NCBI GenBank assembly: GCA_002441285.1
Contig: DJVR01000028.1
Span: 1 to 64,000 of the forward strand
Length of the DNA stretch: 64,000 nucleotides
Origin: Candidatus Atribacteria bacterium UBA6251
GTDB taxonomy: Bacteria; Atribacterota; Phoenicimicrobiia; Phoenicimicrobiales; Phoenicimicrobiaceae
Direction of reading: 5' to 3'
Below, piece by piece: positions 27,079-35,542 of this stretch; position 1 is the stretch's first letter; each line of letters opens with the position of its first letter. Both the position numbers and the translations under genes were made by a program. A model generated the notes under the pieces. That model was not told the DNA's origin. It saw nothing but the letters and a program-made list of their open reading frames with translations, and searched no databases.

Positions 27079-28170
27079 ATGTGGGAAAAATTTTTAAAGT
27101 CTAGAAAGCAGATTATTTTTACCGGGGTTTTTATTGGAGTTTTTGCTGCTCTCTTACAAAGGTGGGGGAATCCACCTAATATGGGAATCTGTGTAGCTTG
27201 TATGCTCCGTGATATTAGCGGTGCTCTGGGTTTGCATAGGGTAGGAGTAGTACAATACCTTCGTCCAGAAATTATAGGTTTCGTCCTGGGATCTTTAATA
27301 TCTGCCTTAGCCTATAAGGAGTTTAAGCCTCGGGGAGGTTCTGCCCCAATTATCCGCTTCATTTTGGGTTTTTGGGCTATGGTAGGTGCACTGGTTTTTT
27401 TAGGCTGTCCCTGGAGGACACTGCTTCGTTTAGCTGGTGGAGATGCCAATGCTTTCTTTGGTTTAGCTGGATTAGTAGTAGGAATTTGGATAGGAGTTTT
27501 TTTTCTTAAAGCAGGATATAACCTGGGAAGATATCAAAGAAGTTCCTCTTTCATTGGATGGATAATGCCAGTAATAATGGTGGGAATTTTATTATTACTG
27601 ATTTTTAAACCACATTTACCTTCGGGAGTTGTATTCTTTAGTATTCAAGGACCGGGCTCACAGCATGCTCCAATCTTTCTTGCTTTATTGATAGCTATGG
27701 TAATAGGATTTTTGGCTCAAAGAACTAGATTTTGTACCGTTGCTGCAGTGCGGGATATAATTATCATTAAAGACACATATCTATTTACCGGGGTAATGAG
27801 TCTATTATTAGCTGCTTTGATTAGTAATCTTATTTTAGGACAATTTAATTTTGGCTTTCAGGACCAGCCTATTGCCCATAATAATCAATTGTGGAATTTT
27901 GGGGGGATGGTTTTGGCAGGTTTAGCCTTTACTTTAGCTGGGGGATGCCCAGGACGTCAGTTGTTTCTTTCTGGTGAAGGTGATGCAGATGCAACTATTT
28001 TTGTTATAGGAATGATTATAGGTGCTGGTTTTGCCCATAATTTTGATTTAACTAGTTCCCCTAATGGTCCAGGAAGATGGGGGCCGGCTGCAGTTATTAT
28101 CGGATTGATTATTTGTATGATTATCGGGTTTAGTATGAGCGACCAGTTTAGAAAAAAGAGGGAGGCATAA
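27079..28170 (+). CDS. yedE: YedE-family putative selenium transporter
   Basis: 363 residues, polytopic membrane protein of the YeeE/YedE family with two internally similar halves. Conserved cysteines lie in MGICVACMLRD, LGCPWR, RTRFCTVAAVRD and GGCPGRQ. YedE co-occurs with selenium-use genes and is the proposed importer of a selenium compound. It lies directly before yedF and a desulfurase-like gene, the usual selenium trio. Confidence 0.88.
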   Translation: MWEKFLKSRKQIIFTGVFIGVFAALLQRWGNPPNMGICVACMLRDISGALGLHRVGVVQYLRPEIIGFVLGSLISALAYKEFKPRGGSAPIIRFILGFWAMVGALVFLGCPWRTLLRLAGGDANAFFGLAGLVVGIWIGVFFLKAGYNLGRYQRSSSFIGWIMPVIMVGILLLLIFKPHLPSGVVFFSIQGPGSQHAPIFLALLIAMVIGFLAQRTRFCTVAAVRDIIIIKDTYLFTGVMSLLLAALISNLILGQFNFGFQDQPIAHNNQLWNFGGMVLAGLAFTLAGGCPGRQLFLSGEGDADATIFVIGMIIGAGFAHNFDLTSSPNGPGRWGPAAVIIGLIICMIIGFSMSDQFRKKREA

Positions 28171-28175
28171 TTTTT

Positions 28176-28412
28176 ATGATCGAAAAAATAGATGTAAGGG
28201 GACTCTCTTGCCCTCTTCCGGTAGTAGAAGTTAGAAAAAGATTATTGGCAGTAAATGAAGGGATGTTTGAAGTTTTAGGAGATTCTGGAACCGCTAAAGA
28301 TAATCTTGTTAGGATGGCAACTAATATAGGATGGAAAGTAGAGTATAAAGATTGCGGAGAAGAATTTATTCTCTATATTTCGAAAGAAAGACAAACTAAG
28401 GAGAAAATATGA
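28176..28412 (+). CDS. yedF: TusA-like domain of YedF (short form)
   Basis: 78 residues, a complete TusA/SirA fold with the sulfur- or selenium-carrying cysteine C12 in GLSCPLPVVEVRK. Most YedF proteins of selenium clusters are about 200 residues, with a C-terminal DsrE-like domain. Here only the N-terminal domain exists and the stop overlaps the next start, so this is an intact short form and not a broken gene. It may pass persulfide or selenosulfide from the desulfurase to YedE or XdhC partners. Confidence 0.85.
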   Translation: MIEKIDVRGLSCPLPVVEVRKRLLAVNEGMFEVLGDSGTAKDNLVRMATNIGWKVEYKDCGEEFILYISKERQTKEKI

Positions 28413-29572
28413 TTTATCTGGATAATGCCGCTACTTCTTATCCAAAACCAAAAAGAGTAGAGCAAGCGATGGTTAATTTTATGAATAATATTGGCGCTAG
28501 CCCTGGACGTTCTGCTCATCGACTTTCACAGGAAGCTGGTCGTCTAATTTATCAGACGCGAGAAAATTTAGCACAATTATTTAAGGTAAATGATCCTTTG
28601 CGAATTATCTTTACTTTAAATATTACCGAAGCCTTAAATCTTGCTTTACAGGGAATATTGGTTCCAGGTGACGGGGTAATTACCAGTAGTATGGAGCATA
28701 ATTCAGTTATGCGACCCTTGCGAGATTTAGAGAGAAAAGGGGTAAAGGTTGAAATTATTCCCTGTTCTTCTCGGGGCGAATTTGATCCTGAAAGTATAAA
28801 AAAAAGAATAAAAAAGAATACTAAACTGATTGTGATAAATCATGGCTCTAATGTTATTGGCAGTATTTTACCAATTTGTCAAATAGGAGAAATAGCTCGG
28901 AAGCACGGAATTCTTTTTTTGGTAGATACTGCCCAGACCGCTGGTTGTTACCCTTTAGATATGGAAAAAGATAAAATAGATCTTTTAGCATTTACTGGAC
29001 ATAAAGCCTTATTTGGTCCATCCGGAACAGGGGGATTAATTTTTGGAGAGAGAGTAAATATTAAAAAATTAATTCCTTTAAAAAGGGGAGGAACAGGGAG
29101 TTGGTCAGAATTTGAAGAACAACCTGATTTTTTACCAGATAAATATGAAAGTGGTACTCTTAATGCAGTTGGTATAGCTGGCTTAAATGAAGGGGTAAAG
29201 TTTATTTTACAAGAAGGTGTAGATAAGATTCATCGCTATGAACTCCTACTAACCCAGAAGTTGATCGAGGGTTTGAAAAATATTCCTGAAGCTATTGTTT
29301 ACGGAGCAGAAAAAAGAGAAGATAGGGTTGCAGTAGTTTCTTTCAATATTCAAAAGAGGCTGCCTTCTGAAATAGGACTGAAATTAGACGAAGAATATGG
29401 AATTATGTGTAGGATTGGTCTTCACTGTTCCCCGGCTAGCCATAAGACCATTGGTACCTTCCCGATGGGGAGTGTTAGATTTAGTTTAAGTTATTTTAAT
29501 CAGTGGGAAGAGATTGAACAAGCTCTTGAAGCAGTGAAAAAAATAGCTAAAGAGGGAAGGAAATTAAAATAA
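28409..29572 (+). CDS. Cysteine desulfurase-like class V aminotransferase
   Basis: 387 residues. PLP lysine K199 is in AFTGHKALFGPSGTGG. LDNAATSYPKP starts the protein, SMEHNSVMRPL binds PLP, and the catalytic cysteine is in MCRIGLHCSPASH. This is the CsdA-like subfamily regularly found with yedE/yedF. It probably provides sulfur or selenium for the hydroxylase cofactor. Its ATG overlaps yedF by 4 bases. Confidence 0.9.
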   Translation: MIYLDNAATSYPKPKRVEQAMVNFMNNIGASPGRSAHRLSQEAGRLIYQTRENLAQLFKVNDPLRIIFTLNITEALNLALQGILVPGDGVITSSMEHNSVMRPLRDLERKGVKVEIIPCSSRGEFDPESIKKRIKKNTKLIVINHGSNVIGSILPICQIGEIARKHGILFLVDTAQTAGCYPLDMEKDKIDLLAFTGHKALFGPSGTGGLIFGERVNIKKLIPLKRGGTGSWSEFEEQPDFLPDKYESGTLNAVGIAGLNEGVKFILQEGVDKIHRYELLLTQKLIEGLKNIPEAIVYGAEKREDRVAVVSFNIQKRLPSEIGLKLDEEYGIMCRIGLHCSPASHKTIGTFPMGSVRFSLSYFNQWEEIEQALEAVKKIAKEGRKLK

Positions 29573-29574
29573 AG

Positions 29575-29805
29575 ATGAATAAGAGTGAAGAGTACAGGGT
29601 AGTATTATTTTATTCCACCAGTGCAGCTATAAAAGCGGAGAGTTTAGCTAAAAAAGAGAATCTGGTTGTAAAGCTCATTCCGGTTCCTCGAAATTTAAGC
29701 TCTGATTGTGGTATTTGTTTGCTCTTTCGTAGTCAAGATAAACTTGTTATTGAAGATTTACTAAATAGGGGTAAGATAGAATATGAGAATATTTACCCGA
29801 TATGA
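29575..29805 (+). CDS. DUF3343 putative Se/S carrier protein
   Basis: 76 residues: an N-terminal FYSTSAAIKAESLAKKE, then VPRNLSSDCGICLLF, whose Cys pair (C45, C48) is the hallmark of DUF3343. The family occurs next to cysteine desulfurases and selenium genes and is believed to carry sulfur or selenium. It starts 2 bases after the desulfurase stop. Confidence 0.82.
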   Translation: MNKSEEYRVVLFYSTSAAIKAESLAKKENLVVKLIPVPRNLSSDCGICLLFRSQDKLVIEDLLNRGKIEYENIYPI

Positions 29806-29856
29806 GTTTTTTGAGTTTACCATATTTTAGCCTTAAGTAGGAGAGAGGTGGTAAAT

Positions 29857-30189
29857 TTGAAGTTACGCTATAAGATCTGGATCGAAAATAATGGGGGGAA
29901 AGCCTTTGGGAATGGACCTCAGGATATCCTCCATCGTATTGAGCGGACCGGCTCATTGAGGCAGGCAGCAAAAGAAATAAAAATGTCTTATTCACAAGCC
30001 TGGAATTTGATCAGGCTTTTAGAAAAAAGGTTAGGAATTACCCTTTTAAAACGAATCGTGGGAGGGAAGAATGGCGGAGGTTCAGAACTTACCGATGAAG
30101 CAAGAGAATTGATGAACAGATTTGAAAAATTTCATCAACAAGCCGAGCAAGATTTAAATAATTTGTACCAAAAGATTTTTTTAAAGTAA
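29857..30189 (+). CDS. ModE N-terminal-type winged-helix regulator
   Basis: 110 residues, only the LysR-like helix-turn-helix domain of ModE: FGNGPQDILHRIERTGSLRQ, then AAKEIKMSYSQAWNLIRLLE, and GGKNGGGSELTDEA. The molybdate-binding Mop domains are missing, as in many single-domain ModE relatives, so it may sense another signal or need a partner. It probably regulates the surrounding molybdenum/selenium genes. TTG start behind GAGAGGTGG. Confidence 0.85.
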   Translation: MKLRYKIWIENNGGKAFGNGPQDILHRIERTGSLRQAAKEIKMSYSQAWNLIRLLEKRLGITLLKRIVGGKNGGGSELTDEARELMNRFEKFHQQAEQDLNNLYQKIFLK

Positions 30190-30274
30190 TTTTTTCTTGC
30201 CTTCGTTATATTAATATAAATATAATGATAAAGATTTCAGGTAAGTAGTTTCGATTGAATAAGAAGGAGGTATT

Positions 30275-31306
30275 ATGAGTATTTCCATAAAAAAAGTTCC
30301 AGTAGAAGAAGCAGTAGGAATGGTCTTGTGTCACGATATTACTCAGATTATTCCAGGTAAATTTAAAGGCAGAATTTTTAAAAAAGGACATATTATTCGG
30401 AAAGAAGATATAGAAACTTTATTAAAATTAGGAAAGGAGCAGGTATTTGTTTGGGAACCACAAAAAGGGATAATACATGAAGATGAAGCGGCCATTCGCA
30501 TAGCTAAAGCGGTGGCAGGGGATAATATTACTTACGAAGAACCGCGGGAAGGTAAATCTATCTTAAAAGCAACTAAAAAAGGATTGTTAAAAATTAATTC
30601 TTCCCTTCTTTTTGAGATTAATTCCATTAAAGATGTTTCTATTGCAACTTTACCGCAAAATTTTATCCTGGAAGAGGGTCAGTCTTTTGGTGGGATTCGG
30701 ATTATTCCTCTCCTTACCGCAGAAGACAATTTGCGAGAAGTGGAAGATTTATGCCAGAAGAGAGGTAAGGTTTTTGGGGTTAAAGAATATAGAAGATTAA
30801 AAACTGCCTTGATAGTTACTGGGAATGAAGTGTTTAAGAAGAGGATTAAAGATAAATTTACTTCGGTGATTAGAAAAAAGTTAAAATATTTTCCTACTAA
30901 GTTTTTAGGAAGAGTTTTTTGCCCCGATAATAAAGAAGAGATTAAAAAGGCAATTTTATATTTTCAACAGCAAGGAGCAGACTTATTAATCTTAACGGGC
31001 GGTATGTCGGTAGATCCGGATGATTTAACTCCAGGTGCCATTATAGAGAGTGGAGCAAAAGTGATAACCTATGGCATTCCAGTTCAGCCAGGTAATATGT
31101 TTATGTTTGCCTCTTTGAAAGATATGACTTTGTTAGGAATACCTGGTTGTGTGATCTATTATCGGACTACTATTTTAGAGGTAATTTTACCCAGAATTTT
31201 TATCGGGGATCGTTTAACCAAAAGGGATTTCTTAAAAATGGGAGAAGGTGGATTTTGTCTAACTTGTAAAGTCTGCCATTATCCCAATTGTTTTTTCTGT
31301 CGTTAG
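30275..31306 (+). CDS. Molybdopterin-binding protein (MoeA/CinA-like)
   Basis: 343 residues. The N-terminal stretch PVEEAVGMVLCHDITQI is MoeA-like. The MoCF-biosynthesis domain has ALIVTGNEVF and LILTGGMSVDPDDLTPGAI. The C-terminus is cysteine-rich (CLTCKVCHYPNCFFC), a tail common in this subfamily of hydroxylase clusters that could bind metal. It probably acts in cofactor handling for the hydroxylases, not in general Moco synthesis. ATG after AAGGAGG. Confidence 0.85.
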   Translation: MSISIKKVPVEEAVGMVLCHDITQIIPGKFKGRIFKKGHIIRKEDIETLLKLGKEQVFVWEPQKGIIHEDEAAIRIAKAVAGDNITYEEPREGKSILKATKKGLLKINSSLLFEINSIKDVSIATLPQNFILEEGQSFGGIRIIPLLTAEDNLREVEDLCQKRGKVFGVKEYRRLKTALIVTGNEVFKKRIKDKFTSVIRKKLKYFPTKFLGRVFCPDNKEEIKKAILYFQQQGADLLILTGGMSVDPDDLTPGAIIESGAKVITYGIPVQPGNMFMFASLKDMTLLGIPGCVIYYRTTILEVILPRIFIGDRLTKRDFLKMGEGGFCLTCKVCHYPNCFFCR

Positions 31307-31356
31307 TATAATTTTAAAGTTAATAGTAAATAAGGAAGGGATAGCAGATTTAAAAG

Positions 31357-31381
31357 TAATTTTATCGAAGCGATAAAATTA
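31357..31381. terminator. AT-rich perfect hairpin after the molybdopterin-binding gene
   Basis: TAATTTTATCG / CGATAAAATTA, 11 bp with a 3-nt loop (AAG). It lies in a 183-bp gap between genes. No T-tract follows, so it may end transcription weakly in either direction. Confidence 0.4.
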
Positions 31382-31489
31382 TAAATATTTATCTATTTAT
31401 TTTTTGTTAAAGGTAATAATCGATCAAATTTATGATGAATTTGGATAAAGTAAGGATAAAAGAAAAAAAAGGAAGGCAGGATTAAGAAT

Positions 31490-32215
31490 TTGAACTTTTA
31501 TACAGATATAAAAGAAAGATTTTTTAATCTAATAAATGAAAAAGATTTAATCTCTTCCAGGGTAGAAGTAGTAAGGGCTCGACCTTTAAATCCCGGGGAA
31601 GTAATCGGAAGACCCGATAGAAATGATTTTCCTTTATTAAAAGGGAAAGAGGTGATGTTGCAAGCAGATTTTAAGGGGAGTTTAGGTCAGGCTTTTACTG
31701 ATATGCCGGGAGATTATAGTGGTTCTTTAAAAGAGATTCTTGCTTTACCTCTAGATAATAATTTTAATCGGGCTATTTTTTTCTCTACTTTAAATGCTGT
31801 TCTACGATACCTCAAAATTATTTCTAAAACAGTTCACTGCAAAGATAAAGAACCGAGAGAGTGTGCCATTTACCTGGTAAATTATATTAAAGGACAATTT
31901 GGCAATCCTCGGATAGCTTTTATTGGGATGCAGCCAGCTATGGTTGAAGCTTTAGCGGATCATTTTAAAATTAGAGTAACCGATTTAGATCCGGATAATA
32001 TAGGCCAAAAAAAGAGTGGAGTTTTAATAGAAGATGCATCTCATACCAGAGAAATATTATCCTGGGCAGATTTGATTTTTGCAACCGGGACTACGGTAAT
32101 AAATAATACTATTACTCAGTTATTAATAGGGAAACCATTAATATTTTACGGGGTAACTATTTCCGGGGTGGCTTATCTTAAGGGATATAAGCAATACTGT
32201 TTTTGTGGACATTAG
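31490..32215 (+). CDS. DUF364/DUF4213 putative heavy-metal chelation protein
   Basis: 241 residues. The DUF4213 N-terminal part has ARPLNPGEVIGRPDRNDFPL and AFTDMPGDYSGSL. The DUF364 C-terminal part has IAFIGMQPAMVEAL, ATGTTVINNTITQLL, and FYGVTISGVAYLKG. These proteins occur with molybdenum/tungsten-related genes and are thought to bind metal; no reaction is established. The C-terminus ends with a Cys-X-Cys-X-His-like CFCGH, a possible metal site. TTG start. Confidence 0.75.
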   Translation: MNFYTDIKERFFNLINEKDLISSRVEVVRARPLNPGEVIGRPDRNDFPLLKGKEVMLQADFKGSLGQAFTDMPGDYSGSLKEILALPLDNNFNRAIFFSTLNAVLRYLKIISKTVHCKDKEPRECAIYLVNYIKGQFGNPRIAFIGMQPAMVEALADHFKIRVTDLDPDNIGQKKSGVLIEDASHTREILSWADLIFATGTTVINNTITQLLIGKPLIFYGVTISGVAYLKGYKQYCFCGH

Positions 32216-32295
32216 AAAGAGAAAAGATTATAAGCTAGAACAATGACTTATGGTTAAGAAAATTTAATAATTCCTAAAATAAGGAGCATTAAGTA

Positions 32296-33306
32296 ATGAA
32301 TAAAATTTCTATATTATTTTTAGCAATAGGGTTAATTTTCTTATCTTTTATTAAGGTTACATTAACAGAAACAGTCCCCATTGGCATGGCAGTAGAATTT
32401 AATGATCATGCTGCCTGTGCCTATATTAGCCAAGAGAAAGGATGGTTTAAAGAAGAAGGACTTATTTTAAGTACTTATGAAAGTTATGAAACCGGAATGG
32501 CTTTGGCCTCAGCTTTAGCTCGAGGAGATATTCAAGTAGCTTATCTCTGCTTAGTTCCTGCCTTGAATGTCTATGCTAATGCTCAAGTCCCCCTGAAGAT
32601 AGTTATGGGAACGCATAAATATGGCTATGGTCTGGTGGTTAATCCGAAGAGAGTGAAAACGATTCAAGATTTAGAAAAAACAGATAATCGTATAGGATGT
32701 GTTCGAGAGGGAGGGGCGGCTGATATTTTACTACATAAAATTATAGATAAATTCAATTTAAACCAAGATAGAGTATTAGAAAATATTCAGAGAATGAATC
32801 CCTCAAAACAGTTATTAGCTTTTACTTTAGGGCAATTAGATGCAGTCATTCTTCCTGAGCATTGGGCTACTATGGCAGAGGCTGTTGGTGGTAGCCAAAT
32901 GTTATTGACCAGTCAGGATATCTGGAAGGAGATGCTAGGGAGTGTTTTAGTGGTCAAAGAAGAACTAATTATTAATCATCCAGAAATAGTAGAAAGTTTA
33001 GTAAAAATTTCGCAGAGAGCTACAGATTGGATTAACCAGTATCCTCAGGAAGCTGCAGAGATTATGGCTCAACAATTACAAATAACTGGAAAAAGTTTCT
33101 TACCGATAGAAATAGCGAATGGTAATACTCCCACTAGAATATCTTCGGAGATTTTATTAAAATCAATGAATAGGATTAAGTATACTACAGAGCTTGAAGT
33201 TTCAATAATTCAAGAAACGATAGATTATATTACTACTCTGGGTTATATTCGAAATAGTTTTAAAGCAGAGAAGATTTTAGATTTTAGTTTTATTACAGAG
33301 AAATGA
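32296..33306 (+). CDS. NMT1/SsuA-like ABC substrate-binding protein
   Basis: 336 residues. A signal segment (residues about 4-23, no lipobox cysteine) precedes a periplasmic-binding fold of the nitrate/sulfonate/thiamine-precursor type: AYISQEKGWFKEEGL and ALARGDIQVAYL. It overlaps the permease by 4 bases. The ligand is unknown. Position at the end of a molybdenum/selenium locus suggests an oxyanion or a selenium/sulfur compound. Confidence 0.82.
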   Translation: MNKISILFLAIGLIFLSFIKVTLTETVPIGMAVEFNDHAACAYISQEKGWFKEEGLILSTYESYETGMALASALARGDIQVAYLCLVPALNVYANAQVPLKIVMGTHKYGYGLVVNPKRVKTIQDLEKTDNRIGCVREGGAADILLHKIIDKFNLNQDRVLENIQRMNPSKQLLAFTLGQLDAVILPEHWATMAEAVGGSQMLLTSQDIWKEMLGSVLVVKEELIINHPEIVESLVKISQRATDWINQYPQEAAEIMAQQLQITGKSFLPIEIANGNTPTRISSEILLKSMNRIKYTTELEVSIIQETIDYITTLGYIRNSFKAEKILDFSFITEK

Positions 33307-34064
33307 AAAAAAATAAAAACTTTTATTTATTATGGGAAGTAGTTCCCCTATTAATATTTTTTGGATTATGGGAAGTAACATCTAGAATAAATTTATTCCC
33401 AGAAAAAATATTTTTTCCTCCTTTTTCCCAGGTAGTAAGGGAATTCTGGTACTTATCTATTTCTGGAGTATTAGGGCCAAATCTATTAAGTAGTTTAATC
33501 AGGGTATTAATTGGATTTTTTCTGGGTTCTTTTTCTGGATTATTGATAGGAATTATAATGGGGTGGAATGAAAAGATAGATAAAGCCCTGAGTCCGGTAA
33601 TAAGTTTACTTTACCCTATCCCTGCTTTAGGCTGGTTGCCTTTGTTGATGTTGTGGTTTGGTATAGGAGAGATTTTACCAATATTAATAATATTTATTTG
33701 TTCCTTCTTTCCAATTCTTTATAATACTTTAACCGGAATTAAAAATGTGAATAAGAATTATATTTATGCGGCTAAAATTTTAGGTTCCTCTGATATAAGA
33801 ATTATTTATACCATAGTACTTCCTCTTGCCTTACCTTATATCTTTACTGGTCTAAAATTGGAAGCTGGAATGGCCTGGAGGGTAATTCTGGCTGCAGAAA
33901 TGGTAGCTATTCCTACTGGAATTGGTGCCTTAATGATGAAAGCAGAAAGCCTGTTGAGAATAGATATTATTATAGTCTGTTTAATCATATTAGGGGTGGT
34001 CTGTCTTTCTTTTGAAAAGATTTTTATTCTATTAGAAAACAAATTCACTGCTAAATGGAGATAG
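33303..34064 (+). CDS. SsuC/TauC-type ABC transporter permease
   Basis: 253 residues with about six hydrophobic segments. FWEL-like N-terminus (FFGLWEVTSRINLFPEKIFF), YPIPALGWLPLLMLWFG in the middle, and the coupling loop AAKILGSSDIRIIYTIVLPL (shortened family motif) are typical of nitrate/sulfonate/taurine permeases. ATGA overlap with the binding-protein gene and a 1-bp gap to the ATPase show tight coupling. Confidence 0.87.
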   Translation: MKKNKNFYLLWEVVPLLIFFGLWEVTSRINLFPEKIFFPPFSQVVREFWYLSISGVLGPNLLSSLIRVLIGFFLGSFSGLLIGIIMGWNEKIDKALSPVISLLYPIPALGWLPLLMLWFGIGEILPILIIFICSFFPILYNTLTGIKNVNKNYIYAAKILGSSDIRIIYTIVLPLALPYIFTGLKLEAGMAWRVILAAEMVAIPTGIGALMMKAESLLRIDIIIVCLIILGVVCLSFEKIFILLENKFTAKWR

Positions 34065-34065
34065 T

Positions 34066-35109
34066 ATGGCTTCTATCAGATTAGAAAATGTATCTAAATA
34101 TGTTTGTAAAAAAGTGAATCTAGAAGTCAGAGATAGAGAATTAATAGTTTTACTAGGACCAAATGGGGCAGGAAAAACTACCTTACTAAATATTATTGCT
34201 GGTTTGGTTGATTACGAAGGTTCCGTGTTTTTTGACCAGAAAAGAATAGATCAATTTTCGCCTCAACAAAGAAGAGTAGGTTATTTATTTCAGGAAATAA
34301 ATCTGTTTCCTCATCTAAAAGTAGTAGATAATATTATTTACAGCTTAAGAGCGCAGCACAGACCCGTTAACGAGATTAAAAAAAGGATGGATGAATTAAT
34401 TTCTATGATGAAATTAGAAAATTTGCTCTACCATTATCCCAAAGAATTGAGTGGGGGAGAGAAACAAAGAGTGGCATTAGCTCGCGCCCTGGCAAATCAT
34501 CCTCAAATTTTATTATTAGATGAACCAATGAATAATCTAGATTATCAAACCTCAAAACATTTAAGGATTGAGTTTAAAATGATGCAGAAGAAACTTGGAA
34601 TTACCACCATCTACGTTACTCATAATTTTTACGAAGCACAAGAAATGGCTGATCGAATGGTAATAATTAATCAAGGAAAGATTGAACAAATTGGTTCTTA
34701 TGAAGAGATTTTCTTTCATCCTCAGGGAGCAGTGAACAAATTCATCGGTTCACCCAATGTTTTAGAATGTAATGAGTATAGGGATTTAGGTTTAGGAGTG
34801 GGAGAAGTAAAGTGTGGTGATATTTCTTTATTAGTCTTTGGAGAAGGCAAGAGGATAAGTAAAATTTTAATTTTGCCTGAAGATATTTATTTAACTAACT
34901 TTCAGCCCCCCGGTCCAGATATTAATCGGATAAAGGGAAGATTGAAGAAGATTGAAGAATTATCTTCATCTATGATTTGTTGTACGGTAACTACCCGAGA
35001 ACTTTCTTTGAAAGCGAGATTATCCAGAGAGGTTTTTAATAGTATGAGGTTAAAATTAGACGATGAAGTTTGGCTAATCTTAGCCCCCCGAAAGTTAAAA
35101 TTTTATTAA
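34066..35109 (+). CDS. ABC transporter ATPase with C-terminal TOBE-like domain
   Basis: 347 residues. ATPase motifs: LGPNGAGKTT, LFQEINLFPH (Q-loop), LSGGEKQRVALARAL, ILLLDEPMNNLD, YVTHNFYEAQEMADR. The last about 65 residues (from INRIKGRLKKIEELSSSM) look like the TOBE domain of ModC/WtpC molybdate-tungstate ATPases. SsuB/TauB partners of NMT1-type systems usually lack this domain, so the system is a hybrid, possibly importing molybdate, tungstate or a related oxyanion under feedback control. Confidence 0.85.
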   Translation: MASIRLENVSKYVCKKVNLEVRDRELIVLLGPNGAGKTTLLNIIAGLVDYEGSVFFDQKRIDQFSPQQRRVGYLFQEINLFPHLKVVDNIIYSLRAQHRPVNEIKKRMDELISMMKLENLLYHYPKELSGGEKQRVALARALANHPQILLLDEPMNNLDYQTSKHLRIEFKMMQKKLGITTIYVTHNFYEAQEMADRMVIINQGKIEQIGSYEEIFFHPQGAVNKFIGSPNVLECNEYRDLGLGVGEVKCGDISLLVFGEGKRISKILILPEDIYLTNFQPPGPDINRIKGRLKKIEELSSSMICCTVTTRELSLKARLSREVFNSMRLKLDDEVWLILAPRKLKFY

Positions 35110-35122
35110 GGGCAGATACCTA
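35110..35122. repeat. Left 13-bp inverted repeat flanking the restriction island
   Basis: GGGCAGATACCTA directly follows the stop codon of the ABC ATPase gene. Its exact reverse complement lies at 41833-41845, just before the PEP carboxykinase gene. The two copies bracket the mod-res island. Confidence 0.6.
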
Positions 35123-35542
35123 GTTATTAATTTTTCTTCTTGAGCTATCTTTTTGATTTTGGTTAAAAATCGTCTTAAGATGTTATTCCTATCTTTTCTT
35201 GAAATCTGTAAATCTTTCTATAGAATCGTTTTTTTATAGAAATCGACTTTTCTAAGCCTTTACTTAATCCTTACCAGGAGTAATAATACTATAGCTGTTC
35301 TGATCATAGATAGATTATAAGTCTTTTTGAAGCAGGATCGAGAATGAAAAGTAAATGATTATTACTATTTAAACTATAGATTGTAATTATTTAGAATAAT
35401 TTTTTTTACTACTTATAGTAGCGTTTACTTCCCGAATTTGTTAAAATTAAATTAATTATTAATAAAAAAAATCTTTTAATAATATTCTTAATGAATTTAT
35501 TTGATAGAATATAAAAAATTAATTATTTTATTGTGGTTAATT
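35123..35542. other. Gene-free AT-rich gap upstream of mod
   Basis: About 420 bp without an open frame I can support. It has a near direct repeat TATAGAA(A)TCG (around 35219 and 35238) and T-rich runs near 35400 that could belong to a promoter, but no clear -35/-10 pair was identified and no transposase remnant is visible. Confidence 0.5.
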
